Assembly: GCF_000382425.1 (NCBI RefSeq)
Contig: NZ_KB908294.1
Coordinates: 248,001 to 312,000, forward strand
Reading direction: 5' to 3'
Origin: Empedobacter brevis NBRC 14943 = ATCC 43319
GTDB taxonomy: Bacteria > Bacteroidota > Bacteroidia > Flavobacteriales > Weeksellaceae
Length of the DNA: 64,000 nt
Each line of letters begins with the position of its first letter. Position 1 is the stretch's first letter. Made by a program: the position numbers and the translations under genes. The notes below the pieces were generated by a model, which saw only the letters and a program-made list of their open reading frames with translations, made no database searches and was not told the origin of the DNA. This document shows positions 36,160 through 45,500 of this stretch, piece after piece.

Positions 36160-37368
36160 ATGAAAGCAGCTCGTTATTATTCATTGGATGTTTTTCGCGG
36201 CGCTACAGTTGCGTTGATGATTTTAGTCAATAATCCCGGATCGTGGTCACACATGTTTGATCCTTTAGAACATGCACAATGGCATGGATGCACTCCGACA
36301 GATTTGGTTTTTCCTTTCTTTTTATTTGCAGTTGGTAACGCAATGGCATTTGTTATTCCAAAACTACAACAACAACCTCAACAAGTTTTTTGGGAAAAAG
36401 TAATCAAACGAACAATTTTAATTTTTGGAATTGGATTATTCATCAATTGGTGGCCCTTCTTTAAATGGGATAATTATGAGCTAGTTTTTAAAGTATGGAA
36501 AGATTCGGAAGATAACGGAATACGAATTATGGGTGTTTTACAACGGATTTCCATTGCTTATTTTTTTGCTTCAATTATTGCTTTCTATTTCAAACAAAAA
36601 CAAGTACTCTGGATAAGCTGCTCGATTTTAATTATTTATTGGTTATTAACTTTTGGATTGGGAACAATCGATCCTTATTCTTTAGAAGGGTTTATTGGAA
36701 CCAAACTAGACAACCAGCTTCTTGGTTTAGCACATATATACAAAGGAGAAGGAATTCCGTTTGATCCGGAAGGAATTTTCAGTACAATTTCTACAATACC
36801 CCAAGTTTTATTCGGGTATTTAATTGGTGATTATATTCAAAAACAAGGAAATATAAATTGGCTGAATCGTCCGTTACCACAGACAAATAACCAACACTAT
36901 AAAATGTTGGCAGGGTTATTCGTTTTAGGAACTATAGCATTAACAATTGGCTATGTATGGCAGTGGAATTTTCCATACAATAAAAAGATTTGGAGCAGCT
37001 CCTACGTTTTTAACACGACTGGCTTAGCTATTTTAACAATCGGAACAATGATTTGGTTCATTGAAATTTTAGCCATCAGAAATGGATTGATGAAATTCTT
37101 CGATGTTTTTGGAAAAAATCCGTTATTCATTTTTGTATTAAGCGGATTATTACCTCGTTTATTAGGTTTAATTAGACTAAATGGAGGATTAGATGACAAA
37201 GGAGAAACCAGGTTCATTTCTCCATTGGGTTGGTTTTACGAAAATATTTGTGCTCAAATTCCCGGAGCTCCTGAAATAGGCTCATTTGTTTATTCATTGA
37301 TATTTTTAGCTTTCTTTTGGTTCTTAGCCTATTTATTGGACAAAAAGAAGATATATATAAAGGTCTAG
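36160..37368 (+). CDS. membrane acyltransferase, NagX / DUF5009 type
   Basis: The 402-residue polytopic protein (about ten hydrophobic segments) starts RYYSLDVFRGATVALMILVNNPGSWSHMF and continues EHAQWHGCTPTDLVFPFFLFAVGNAMAF. This is the hallmark of the family of heparan-alpha-glucosaminide N-acetyltransferase and bacterial NagX; the histidine in AQWHGCTPTDL is the conserved one implicated in acetyl transfer. It may acetylate an amino sugar across the inner membrane. No amino-sugar genes are adjacent. It converges on the XRE regulator. Confidence 0.82.
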   Translation: MKAARYYSLDVFRGATVALMILVNNPGSWSHMFDPLEHAQWHGCTPTDLVFPFFLFAVGNAMAFVIPKLQQQPQQVFWEKVIKRTILIFGIGLFINWWPFFKWDNYELVFKVWKDSEDNGIRIMGVLQRISIAYFFASIIAFYFKQKQVLWISCSILIIYWLLTFGLGTIDPYSLEGFIGTKLDNQLLGLAHIYKGEGIPFDPEGIFSTISTIPQVLFGYLIGDYIQKQGNINWLNRPLPQTNNQHYKMLAGLFVLGTIALTIGYVWQWNFPYNKKIWSSSYVFNTTGLAILTIGTMIWFIEILAIRNGLMKFFDVFGKNPLFIFVLSGLLPRLLGLIRLNGGLDDKGETRFISPLGWFYENICAQIPGAPEIGSFVYSLIFLAFFWFLAYLLDKKKIYIKV

Positions 37369-37372
37369 TAAA

Positions 37373-37421
37373 TTTAAAAACAAAAAAGCAGAAGTTTCAC
37401 TTCTGCTTTTTTGTTTTTAAA
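37373..37421. terminator. bidirectional terminator
   Basis: A 23-base perfect stem around GCAGAAGT-TTC-ACTTCTGC, flanked by A- and T-rich arms, lies between the acyltransferase and regulator genes. It overlaps the stop codon of the regulator. Confidence 0.93.
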
Positions 37422-38076
37422 CCTTCTTATAAACAGCATAAAACTGATAAAAGTGTTGAATTTTCTCGACATCGAAAACAATTTGTTTCCATTGATTCAA
37501 TTCTAAAATCAACTGATTTTCTTGTTGAATAAACTTTCCAACAAAAATTTCTTCTTCATCTAAATACAATCCAAATTTATCATTCACCAAATGCAAATGT
37601 TCCACTTCCAAATGTTCAAAAAATAAAATAGTCGATTCATCTTCTGTAAAATCTATAGGTGACGGAATAGTTGACGAATATTCTAATGCAATAAATTGAT
37701 GCGAATTATAAATAGGAAAATAAATTGACGGATAGTTGGACAAATTCGAAAACAACTCTTTCTTTGTCTGGATAATCTCTCTTGATAAAAAAGGAATAGC
37801 GCTCAAATTTTTAACATTTCGCGACATATCAGCCTCTTCAAAATAGTTATCAAAATGCAATATTTCGTTAACTGTTAAGTTTTTTTCTATTAAATGACCT
37901 ATTGGAATGCTAAAATATTTAGCAATTCTGGAAATTGTTTCTATTCTTGGCTCAGCCCTCTTTTCTTCATAAGAAGAAATATTCCCCCTGCTAACATCAA
38001 ATAAATCAGCAAAAGCTTGTTGAGTCAAGTTCTTCACCTGTCTTAATTTCTTTATATTTTCTCCTATTTTCGTCAT
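37417..38076 (-). CDS. XRE-family transcriptional regulator, probable controller of the divergent PspA/flotillin operon
   Basis: The 219-residue protein has an N-terminal HTH_3 domain (about 6-62: IGENIKKLRQVKNLTQQAFADLFDVSRGNISSYEEKRAEPRIETISRIAKYFSIPIG) and a C-terminal part of about 150 residues that I do not recognise. The latter has the pattern seen in phage-type repressors with a dimerisation or effector domain (FPIYNSHQFIALEYSS and FGLYLDEEEIFVGKFIQQENQLIL), reminiscent of an S24-like beta fold but without a visible Ser-Lys pair. It is divergent from the YbjN-PspA-flotillin-AAA operon, with an inverted repeat between them, so it probably controls that operon. Confidence 0.85.
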   Translation of the reverse strand: MTKIGENIKKLRQVKNLTQQAFADLFDVSRGNISSYEEKRAEPRIETISRIAKYFSIPIGHLIEKNLTVNEILHFDNYFEEADMSRNVKNLSAIPFLSREIIQTKKELFSNLSNYPSIYFPIYNSHQFIALEYSSTIPSPIDFTEDESTILFFEHLEVEHLHLVNDKFGLYLDEEEIFVGKFIQQENQLILELNQWKQIVFDVEKIQHFYQFYAVYKKV

Positions 38077-38100
38077 TATTTAAAATTTTAACATTTTTAA

Positions 38101-38119
38101 TTGCTAATTATTTTAGCAA
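38101..38119. promoter_or_regulatory. operator candidate TTGCTAA-N5-TTAGCAA
   Basis: A perfect 7-base inverted repeat with a 5-base spacer lies in the regulator-operon divergence and overlaps the TTG of the operon's -33 element. A dimeric XRE repressor bound here would block the promoter. Confidence 0.55.
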
Positions 38120-38133
38120 ATTGTTTAATTTTA
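38101..38133 (+). promoter_or_regulatory. promoter candidate of the PspA/flotillin operon
   Basis: TTG (38101-38103), 22 bases, then TAATTTTA (38126-38133), a near match to the TAnnTTTG box, 36 bases before the first ATG. Confidence 0.4.
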
Positions 38134-38169
38134 TGGAAACAAATTACAAAAAACACTAATAACAACAAA

Positions 38170-38562
38170 ATGAATTATTTTTCGAAGGTTGAAAATTTTA
38201 TTCAAAACATAGATTACACCATTCGTTATAAAAACGAAAAGGAAGGTGTTTTTATGATTGAAAATTTATTGGATGGTGTTCAAAATCTGATTGTAGGAAT
38301 TGCACCACCTATTATCATTTTCGAATTGTATTTATTTACAATCACCAATGATAATCTGGACATGTTAAAAGCATTACTGATGAAAAATCGTGATATTATT
38401 CATGGAGCTTTTGCCATTACAGAAGACGGAAACAAAGTAATTTACCGTTACACACTTCAAATTTCTAATCTTGATCAAAACGAATTTGAAGCAACTTTAA
38501 ATTCTTTGAGTTTATTGATGAGCGAATATTCTGCTCAATTAATTGAATTTTCTAAACAATAA
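38170..38562 (+). CDS. YbjN/YjfI-like protein, first gene of the membrane-stress operon
   Basis: ATG 38170 gives a 130-residue soluble protein, MNYFSKVENFIQNIDYTIRY onward. The frame can be read back to a TTG at 38101, but that codon lies in the operator and promoter, so it is not a start. The alternating sheet-helix pattern (EKEGVFMIENLLDGVQNLIVGIAPPIIIFELYLF, then TITNDNLDMLKALLMKNRDIIHGAFAI) fits the YbjN superfamily, whose member YjfI (DUF2170) precedes a PspA homologue in E. coli. The function is unknown, possibly a chaperone or adaptor. PspA follows after 13 bases. Confidence 0.68.
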   Translation: MNYFSKVENFIQNIDYTIRYKNEKEGVFMIENLLDGVQNLIVGIAPPIIIFELYLFTITNDNLDMLKALLMKNRDIIHGAFAITEDGNKVIYRYTLQISNLDQNEFEATLNSLSLLMSEYSAQLIEFSKQ

Positions 38563-38575
38563 AAACAAAATTACG

Positions 38576-39280
38576 ATGAATATTTTTAAACGTATTTTTA
38601 GAATTGGGCAAGCGGAAATACATTCGGTTGTCGAAAAAATGGAAGATCCCATTAAAATGACTGAACAAGGAATTCGTGAAATGCGCGAGGATCTCAATCA
38701 ATCTCTTGAAGCTTATGCAAAAGTAAAAGCAATGGCCATTCGTTCTCAAAACAGTATGGACAAAAAGAAAGAAGACGCAACGGACTACGAACGAAAAGCG
38801 ATTCTTTTATTAGAAAAAGCAGAACGTCATGAAATTACCAGAGAGCAAGCAGAGAATTTAGCGAAGGAAGCTTTAGGTTTAAAAAATCAATTGCGAGAAG
38901 AAATTTCAGAATTAGAAAACCAGGTAATTATCCATGAAAAATCTGCAAATGAAGTTCATAAGAATGTTGAAATCTTAAAATTCAACATTAACAAATGGGA
39001 GAATGAGTTAACAACCTTGAAAGCACGTGTAAAAGTTGCAGATGCCACTAAACAAGTAAATAAACAGATGGCAAAAATTGATGCAAACAGTACAATTAGT
39101 ATGCTGGAGCGTATGAAAGCCAAAGTTGAGGAAGACGAAGCTCTTGCACAAGCTTATGGAAGTCTGGCTGATCATTCGAAGTCTGCTGATGATGAAATTA
39201 ACGACACCTTAAAAGGAGATTTAATCCAAAACGAATTAGATGCTTTGAAGTTAAAAATCAAGGCCAAAGATCAAGAATAA
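38576..39280 (+). CDS. PspA/IM30 family membrane-remodelling protein
   Basis: ATG 38576 (MNIFKRIFRIGQAEIHSVVEKMEDPIKM) is the family's normal start; an upstream ATG 11 codons earlier overlaps the preceding gene and adds nothing conserved. The 234-residue protein is almost wholly helical, with coiled coil at about 25-190 (for example REDLNQSLEAYAKVKAMAIRS and LKNQLREEISELENQV). The amphipathic N-terminal helix is the membrane anchor in PspA and Vipp1, ESCRT-III relatives that polymerise on damaged membranes. The layout resembles E. coli YjfJ. A weak terminator-like hairpin follows it. Confidence 0.9.
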   Translation: MNIFKRIFRIGQAEIHSVVEKMEDPIKMTEQGIREMREDLNQSLEAYAKVKAMAIRSQNSMDKKKEDATDYERKAILLLEKAERHEITREQAENLAKEALGLKNQLREEISELENQVIIHEKSANEVHKNVEILKFNINKWENELTTLKARVKVADATKQVNKQMAKIDANSTISMLERMKAKVEEDEALAQAYGSLADHSKSADDEINDTLKGDLIQNELDALKLKIKAKDQE

Positions 39281-39291
39281 ATCACTTCTTA

Positions 39292-39318
39292 TAGTGAGTT
39301 TCTTCTTACTATTTTTTT
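39292..39318 (+). terminator. weak intra-operon terminator after the PspA gene
   Basis: TAGTGAG pairs with CTTACTA (one G-T) across a 6-base loop and is followed by T7. It could lower expression of the downstream genes relative to pspA. Confidence 0.5.
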
Positions 39319-39352
39319 AGATCTTAAAGCTTTTTTAAAATTCTATTTAGTT

Positions 39353-39547
39353 ATGCTAAAATTTGAATACAAAACAATCGAAATAAAAGCTGAACAAGGG
39401 ATTTTTAAAGTCTCAATTGACCAAGAAAATTTAGACAAATTATTAAATAAATACGGAGCAGAAGGTTGGGAATTAACCTCCTCTACTCCATTGTCAAACA
39501 ATGGAATAACGTACAGAATTTATTTTACCTTTAAGAGACACGTTTAA
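39353..39547 (+). CDS. small DUF4177-like protein
   Basis: The 64-residue protein MLKFEYKTIEIKAEQG...YGAEGWELTSSTPL...TYRIYFTFKRHV matches the DUF4177 pattern: a short beta-alpha-beta unit with the GxEGWEL turn. It has no membrane segment or signal. The function is not established. It sits 72 bases after the PspA-type gene and 20 before the NfeD-like gene, inside the operon. Confidence 0.7.
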   Translation: MLKFEYKTIEIKAEQGIFKVSIDQENLDKLLNKYGAEGWELTSSTPLSNNGITYRIYFTFKRHV

Positions 39548-39567
39548 TGCTATAAAATTAACACTAA

Positions 39568-40260
39568 ATGACCGAAATTTTAGATATTCTTTTCAATCCA
39601 TTGGCAAATGGAATTATGACCGTCTTAATGGGGTTTTCTTTAGTCTATTGGATATTTCAGCTATTGGCTGGTGATGGAATTGACTTAGGAACTGATTCCG
39701 ATTTCCACCTGGGAGATATAAACGATGTAGATGCTCATCACGACGTTGATGCAGATCAAAATGCAGATACGGATACGCATCACGAACCAAGTTTTTGGAC
39801 AAAATGTTTGGAGTTCATTAATGTAGGGAAGGTTCCTTTAATGGTCATCATCACTTTATTCAAATTTATAAGTTGGGTGATCACTATTCTTTCTTCTATT
39901 GTTTTCGGATTAAGTAAATTAGGCATCTACTCTGTTTTAGTTTTAATTCCGGTTTTTCTTATTGTATATTTTATGATGCATTGGATTACAAAACCTTTCG
40001 TAAAAGTCTATGCAGAATTAGGTTATTACGGAGAAGAAGAAACTGACTTTATAGGTAGAATAGGAAAATCTAAATCTAAAATAGAAGGAGATAAAATAGG
40101 TTCAGCCGAATTCCGTATAAATAAGGATATTATCACACTTAATATAAAAAGTCAAACAGGAGAAGAAATTCATTTTGGTGACACAATTATTATTACAGAT
40201 GAATCTCCTTCCAATCATTATTATTTTGTAATTAAACAGATCACTTTAAATAATATTTAA
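39568..40260 (+). CDS. NfeD/YqiJ-like membrane protein with OB-fold and Asp/His-rich loop
   Basis: The 230-residue protein has a first membrane segment at about 12-33, an acidic and His-rich loop at about 40-73 (FHLGDINDVDAHHDVDADQN, then ADTDTHHE), two more membrane segments at about 87-140, and a soluble C-terminal OB-fold-like domain (about 160-228: TDFIGRIGKSKSKIEGDKIGSAEFRI, HFGDTIIITDE). This is the YqiJ/NfeD layout; such proteins pair with flotillins, and the flotillin gene follows 110 bases later. The Asp/His loop may bind metal ions (inference). The topology suggests it faces the periplasm. Confidence 0.78.
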   Translation: MTEILDILFNPLANGIMTVLMGFSLVYWIFQLLAGDGIDLGTDSDFHLGDINDVDAHHDVDADQNADTDTHHEPSFWTKCLEFINVGKVPLMVIITLFKFISWVITILSSIVFGLSKLGIYSVLVLIPVFLIVYFMMHWITKPFVKVYAELGYYGEEETDFIGRIGKSKSKIEGDKIGSAEFRINKDIITLNIKSQTGEEIHFGDTIIITDESPSNHYYFVIKQITLNNI

Positions 40261-40370
40261 TCACATATCATGGTATTACTATTTCAACTTACTTCGTTCA
40301 TAATCGAAGATATTTTAACCATAATCATACACTAACCAAATCAATTTAAAAAAATAATACAAACTTTCTC

Positions 40371-42455
40371 ATGACAAATTTTATTCTTTTAGCAATTGGT
40401 GTCATCGTTTTCATCTTTATTGCATTTATCGTAGTCTTAAGTATTTTCTATAAAAAAGTTCCGCAAGGAAAAGCAATTGTCCGTACGGGGGTCGGAGGAT
40501 CTCAAGTGGCGTTTAACAAAGGAATGTATGTTATTCCCGTTTTTCATAAAATGGAAATAATGGATATTTCGATCAAAAAAATTGACATCGCACGTCAACA
40601 AGGCGATGGGTTAATTTGTAAAGATAATATTCGTGCAGATATCAAAGTTGCATTTTTTGTGCGCGTTAATAAATCGGTAAACGACGTCATTAATGTCGCT
40701 CAAAATTTAGGAACAGAAAGAGCTTCAGAGCCAGAAACATTAAAGAGTATTTTCGAAGCTAAATTTTCAGAAGCCTTAAAAACAGTTGGAAAAAAATTCG
40801 ATTTTATTGAATTATATGAAGCCCGTCGTGAATTTAGAGATGAGATTTTAAATATTATCGGAACAGATCTTAACGGGTACATTTTAGATGATTGTGCGAT
40901 TGATTATTTAGAACAAACGGAATTGCAATTCTTAAGCCCGGATAATATATTAGATTCTGAAGGAATTAAAAAAATCACAGAATTAACGGCTCAACAAAAC
41001 ATGAATGCGAACTTAATCCGTCGTGAAGAAGAAAAAGTCATCAAAAAACAAAATGTTGAAGCACGTGAAGCGATTTTAGAATTAGAACGACAGTTAGCTG
41101 AAAAAGAAGAACGTCAACGTAGAGAAATCGAAAATATAAAAGCGCGTGAAGAGGCTGAAATTACTAAAGTCCGAGAAGAAGAGCGACTAAAAGCTGAATC
41201 TGTTCGTATCACCACAGAAGAACAATTGGCTGTACAGGAAGAAAACAAGTTGCGCCAAATTATCATTGCAGAAAAAAATAAAGTACGTACAGACGCTATC
41301 GAAACGGAACGCGTAGAAAAAGACCGCGCATTAGAACAAACTGAACGTGAACGAATTGTTACTTTGGCTCAGATCGATAAAGAACGATCAATCGAAGTTG
41401 AGAAGAAAAATATTCAAGGCGTAATTAAAGAACGTGTTCTACTAGAAAAAGGTGTAATTGAAGAGCAGCAAGGTGTGAAAGATGTTGAAGTCTATCGTGA
41501 AGTAGAACGTCAGAAACAAGCCGGAATCATTGCTGCCTCTCAAGAAGCTGAAGAGCGTTTAATTGAAACGGTAAAAGCTGCAGAAGCAGCAAAAATTGCA
41601 GCAGAACAAGAAGCCGCTCGTAGAGTGATTGAAGCGGATGCGGAAAAACAAGTTGCAGAACGAAAAGCACAAGAATTATTAATTGATGCAGAAGCGAAAA
41701 AAGAAGCTTCTGCAAAAGAAGCGGAAGCAAGAAAAATTATTGCTGAAGCACAAGCCAAAGAAGAAGCGGCAATTGGTTTATCAGAGGCCGAAGTAATGGT
41801 TGCAAAAGCCGAGGCTGAAGAAAAACAAGGAACGGTGGAAGCGACTGTAATTGAGAAAAAAGCGGAAGCTTTACGTAAAGAAGGTTTAGCCCAAGCAGAA
41901 GTTGTCCGTGAAAAAGCATTGGCTGAAGCGAAAGGAATTGAAGAAAAAGCTGAAGCCATGAAAAAATTAGATGGTGTTGGAAAAGAACACGAAGAGTTCA
42001 AACTTCAATTACAAAAAGAAAAAGATATCGAGCTGGCACACATCAACATTCAAAAAGACATTGCCGGTGCACAAGCAGAAGTTTTATCTCATGCATTAAA
42101 ATCAGCGAAAATTGATATTGTCGGAGGAGAAACAATGTTCTTTGATAATATCGTGAAGCAGGTTTCAAATGCTAAAGGATTTGATCATTTAATCAACAAC
42201 TCGAAACACGCTACAGATATTAAAAATGCATTGATTGACGAGGATGGCGGAAGCGATTTAGCCGGAAAAGTGAGAAATCTTGCTGATAAATATGGCATTT
42301 CGTCAAACGACATCAAAAACTTAACAATTACTGCGGCATTAATTAAATTACAGCAAGCTGCTTCGGCTTCTGGAAATAACGAAGACACCGGATTTATCAA
42401 TTCTCTTTTCGGAATTGCCAATCAATTAGGTGTTTCAAATAAAAAAATAGGTTAA
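40371..42455 (+). CDS. flotillin family protein (YqiK type)
   Basis: The 694-residue protein has an N-terminal membrane helix (about 5-28, FILLAIGVIVFIFIAFIVVL), an SPFH domain (about 30-210, including VPQGKAIVRTGVGGSQVAFNKGMYVIPVFHKM) and a very long Glu/Ala/Lys-rich coiled coil (about 220-580). A C-terminal domain (about 590-694) of GGETMFFDNIVKQVSNAKGFDHLI type follows. Flotillins oligomerise at membrane microdomains. It is longer than typical flotillins because of the coiled coil. It is probably the membrane partner of the NfeD-like protein encoded just upstream. The repetitive coiled coil gives the antisense frames an artificial openness. Confidence 0.93.
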   Translation: MTNFILLAIGVIVFIFIAFIVVLSIFYKKVPQGKAIVRTGVGGSQVAFNKGMYVIPVFHKMEIMDISIKKIDIARQQGDGLICKDNIRADIKVAFFVRVNKSVNDVINVAQNLGTERASEPETLKSIFEAKFSEALKTVGKKFDFIELYEARREFRDEILNIIGTDLNGYILDDCAIDYLEQTELQFLSPDNILDSEGIKKITELTAQQNMNANLIRREEEKVIKKQNVEAREAILELERQLAEKEERQRREIENIKAREEAEITKVREEERLKAESVRITTEEQLAVQEENKLRQIIIAEKNKVRTDAIETERVEKDRALEQTERERIVTLAQIDKERSIEVEKKNIQGVIKERVLLEKGVIEEQQGVKDVEVYREVERQKQAGIIAASQEAEERLIETVKAAEAAKIAAEQEAARRVIEADAEKQVAERKAQELLIDAEAKKEASAKEAEARKIIAEAQAKEEAAIGLSEAEVMVAKAEAEEKQGTVEATVIEKKAEALRKEGLAQAEVVREKALAEAKGIEEKAEAMKKLDGVGKEHEEFKLQLQKEKDIELAHINIQKDIAGAQAEVLSHALKSAKIDIVGGETMFFDNIVKQVSNAKGFDHLINNSKHATDIKNALIDEDGGSDLAGKVRNLADKYGISSNDIKNLTITAALIKLQQAASASGNNEDTGFINSLFGIANQLGVSNKKIG

Positions 42456-42471
42456 TTCATGATATAAAATT

Positions 42472-42509
42472 TGAGCGATTGAATTGTATTCAGAAGATTC
42501 AATCGCTCA
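42472..42509 (+). terminator. hairpin between the flotillin and AAA+ genes
   Basis: A 13-base perfect stem (TGAGCGATTGAAT with ATTCAATCGCTCA, loop of 12) lies 16 bases after the flotillin stop but has only TTTAATAAGTTT after it. It may stabilise the 3-prime end of the upstream mRNA or act as a leaky terminator. Confidence 0.5.
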
Positions 42510-42545
42510 TTTAATAAGTTTAATCTCCTTTTAGATTTTAATTTA

Positions 42546-45500
42546 ATGCAAGAAGAAAAAAATATAAACGTAGCCGAGACACTTGATGCAGGAGCATACG
42601 AAATCATTCGGAAAAGACTTCTTACACAAAAAGATTTTCTTTCGGACCGATTAACGAAATTGAATGAAGCCCGTAAAGAAGTTTTCAATTCAACCAACTT
42701 TGCATTAAGTGCAAACCAGAGAATTACAACAGAGAACACCTGTGTTGCCCGCGGAATTATCGCGTTTGATAACCTGTGTATTTTTGGTTACAATGTACAT
42801 TTTGGTTTACGGACACATATTCAGCTGAGTGACGTTTTTAGTATTTATTTATTTCAAGAAAATCAATTTATTGCTCAGCCTTTAGATTTAATTGATGATC
42901 AGAATTTTTTTACAGATTTTCAAAACTTATACAAATATTACCGTGATTCGATCTTTTCAAAATTTCGCAGAACAGATAATTACCTGTACATGGTTTTCCA
43001 AACCAGTAAAAGCGCACAAGATTTAAAAGCTTTTAAATGGTTAATCAAAGATGGAAAATTAATTTACCAAGATGATCGCAGTATTCACGAAGTAAAAAAA
43101 GCAGATCAATTTGATTTCGAATGGCAGAAAACTTCTATTGATGATCGTCGATTAGGAAATTTTCCACATATTTCTATTTTAGATAAAATTTTTATCGAAG
43201 CAATTGGTGGTGACATCACTTTTAAGATTGAAGATAATACAGACTCCGGCAAAGGAATTTTTACAGAAAAAGTAACCTATCTAGACCAACAATTGGATGA
43301 TGCTGAATATTATTATGCCGATTTAGGAAATTTAATTGCAGTCAAAATAAAACCTTTTCAAGAAGATTTCAGAGCTTATATTTTTAATATCCGCACCAAA
43401 GAAGTGGTGAATATTCCTGCTCTTTTAGATGCAGCTGTTTTGCTACCGGATAATCAAGGGCTCATTTTTTCGAATGGATATTATTTACAAAACGGAACTT
43501 ATCATATTTTCGAGAATAAGTTGGAGAACTTTCAATTTTTCCGTCGTGTAAATTCTCCTAATGGCGAAGATTTTATGTATATCTTCAATCAGGAAGATAC
43601 GAACACCTATATTCTATTGTCTTACAATATCATTCAACAAAGTGTCGAAACTCCGATTATTTGCAATGGGTTTACAATTTTTAAAGATGGAAGTTTAATT
43701 TATTTCCGCACCGAAGAAGAGGCAACCCGCCATCATCAAGTGCAAATTTGGAAAACGCCTTATGTTGAACGTTTGATTGAAAACCAAGAAAAAACCAACC
43801 ATCCTTTATATAAAATAGGAAACAAAGATGTTGTGAAGGCAATGGCTGAAGCGCAGGAAGTGATTCAATTAATTAACAAAGAAGATTCTTACGAAGGTTT
43901 ATATGAAGATATTGTAAAAAAAGCGAACAACATTGTTGACAGTTATTTCTGGATTAATGATCAAGAAACTTTTGAGCTTTCCGTTCCCCTATTAGAAATT
44001 AAAACGGTTGCGAATACAGCTATTGATGAATTTGCGAAAGTTCAGGTTCAGAAAAAATTTGCACAAGAATCCCTGGAAAAAACGGAAGAAATTATTGCGG
44101 AAATTCTTTTCAATGTAAATAGTACTAAATATGATCAATTAGATTTACTGGTTGAACATTTGGCTGATGCCCGAAAGACCCAAGGAAAAGTAATTAATTT
44201 ACGTTCGGTTCGATACATTAACTTAGAACGTGTTCAGGAGTTGGAAAATCAATTGAGTGAGGTGACTGAAAACTTATCTGCTAAAACAATTGAATTTTTA
44301 TTATTGGACGAAGCTTTGATTCCATATGAAGACAAAGTTACTGAACAAAAAAAATTGGTCACTACAATAGAAAAAGTAGTGGACTCAAAGATAATAGAAG
44401 AATCGTGCCTTAAAATTGCCTCTGAATTAGAATTATTGATCGATATTCTAAACAGTTTAAAAATTGAGGATGCTACACAGACGACAAAAATTATTGAGAA
44501 AATTTCGGTAATTTTTGCTTCTCTTAACGAAGTTCGTGCACAATTAACCCGTCAAACCGGAGCCTTAAAAAGCAAAGAGGCCATTGCTGAATTTTCTGCA
44601 CAAATCACATTATTGGAGCAAAGTGTGGTGAATTTTCTAGAATTGTCAACAACTGCTGAAAAAACGGAAGAATATAATACCAAAATAATTGTTCAATTAG
44701 AAGAATTGGAAAGTAAATTTTCTGATTTTGATGATTTTACTTTAAGAATTGCAGACAAACGCGATGAGATTATCAAAGCGTTTAATATAAAACGTGAGCA
44801 GCTGGTTGAGCAAACCAATAAACGTACAAATTCATTAGAACAGATAGGTTTACGTGTTTTAAAAAACATTGAAAATAAAGCCAAAACATTTGCTGTAAAA
44901 GAGGAAATTCTTGCATTTTATTCGTCTGATTTGATGATTGATAAAATTCGTCAAATCGTTCATGAACTGAAAGACTTGAAAGATATTTCAAAAGCCGAAA
45001 ATCTTGAAAATCTTTTGAAGAAATCGCAAGAAGATACACTCCGTGTTTTACGCGATAAAACTGAACTTTTTGTTGATGGACAAAATATTATCGCGCTTGG
45101 GCAAAATAAATTTACAGTCAATACCCAACAGTTAGCGCTGACGTTACTGAACCGAAATAACGAATTATTTTATCATTTAACAGGAACAAGTTTCTATCAA
45201 AAAGTAAAGAATGATGAAATTTATCAATATCAATCGATTTGGAACCAGGAATTCGTCTCGGAAAATCAACAAATTTATCGCGCAGAATATTTGGCTTATC
45301 AAGCTTTTCTGGCACGAAATGAAAGTAACTTTAATGCCGAGAAGTTTGTTAATGAAATCATCGAACAAAATTATTCAGAGGGATACATCAAAGGAGTTCA
45401 TAATTTTGATGCGCTTCGTATTTATACAGAATTGATTAACATCAACTCGAAATTAGATGTGCTGCAATTCGATTCTAAAACAAGGACAACAGCTCAAATT

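Noticed and set aside
38101-38169. Extended TTG start for the YbjN-like gene
   Set aside because: The extension covers the operator and promoter candidate; the first 23 codons do not look like the family.
41540-42001. Long antisense open frame (153 codons, Ala/Ser-rich) and its neighbours 41527-41730 and 41737-41919
   Set aside because: They lie opposite the Glu/Ala/Lys coiled coil of the flotillin gene, whose codon pattern keeps antisense frames open. No family resemblance and no start signals.
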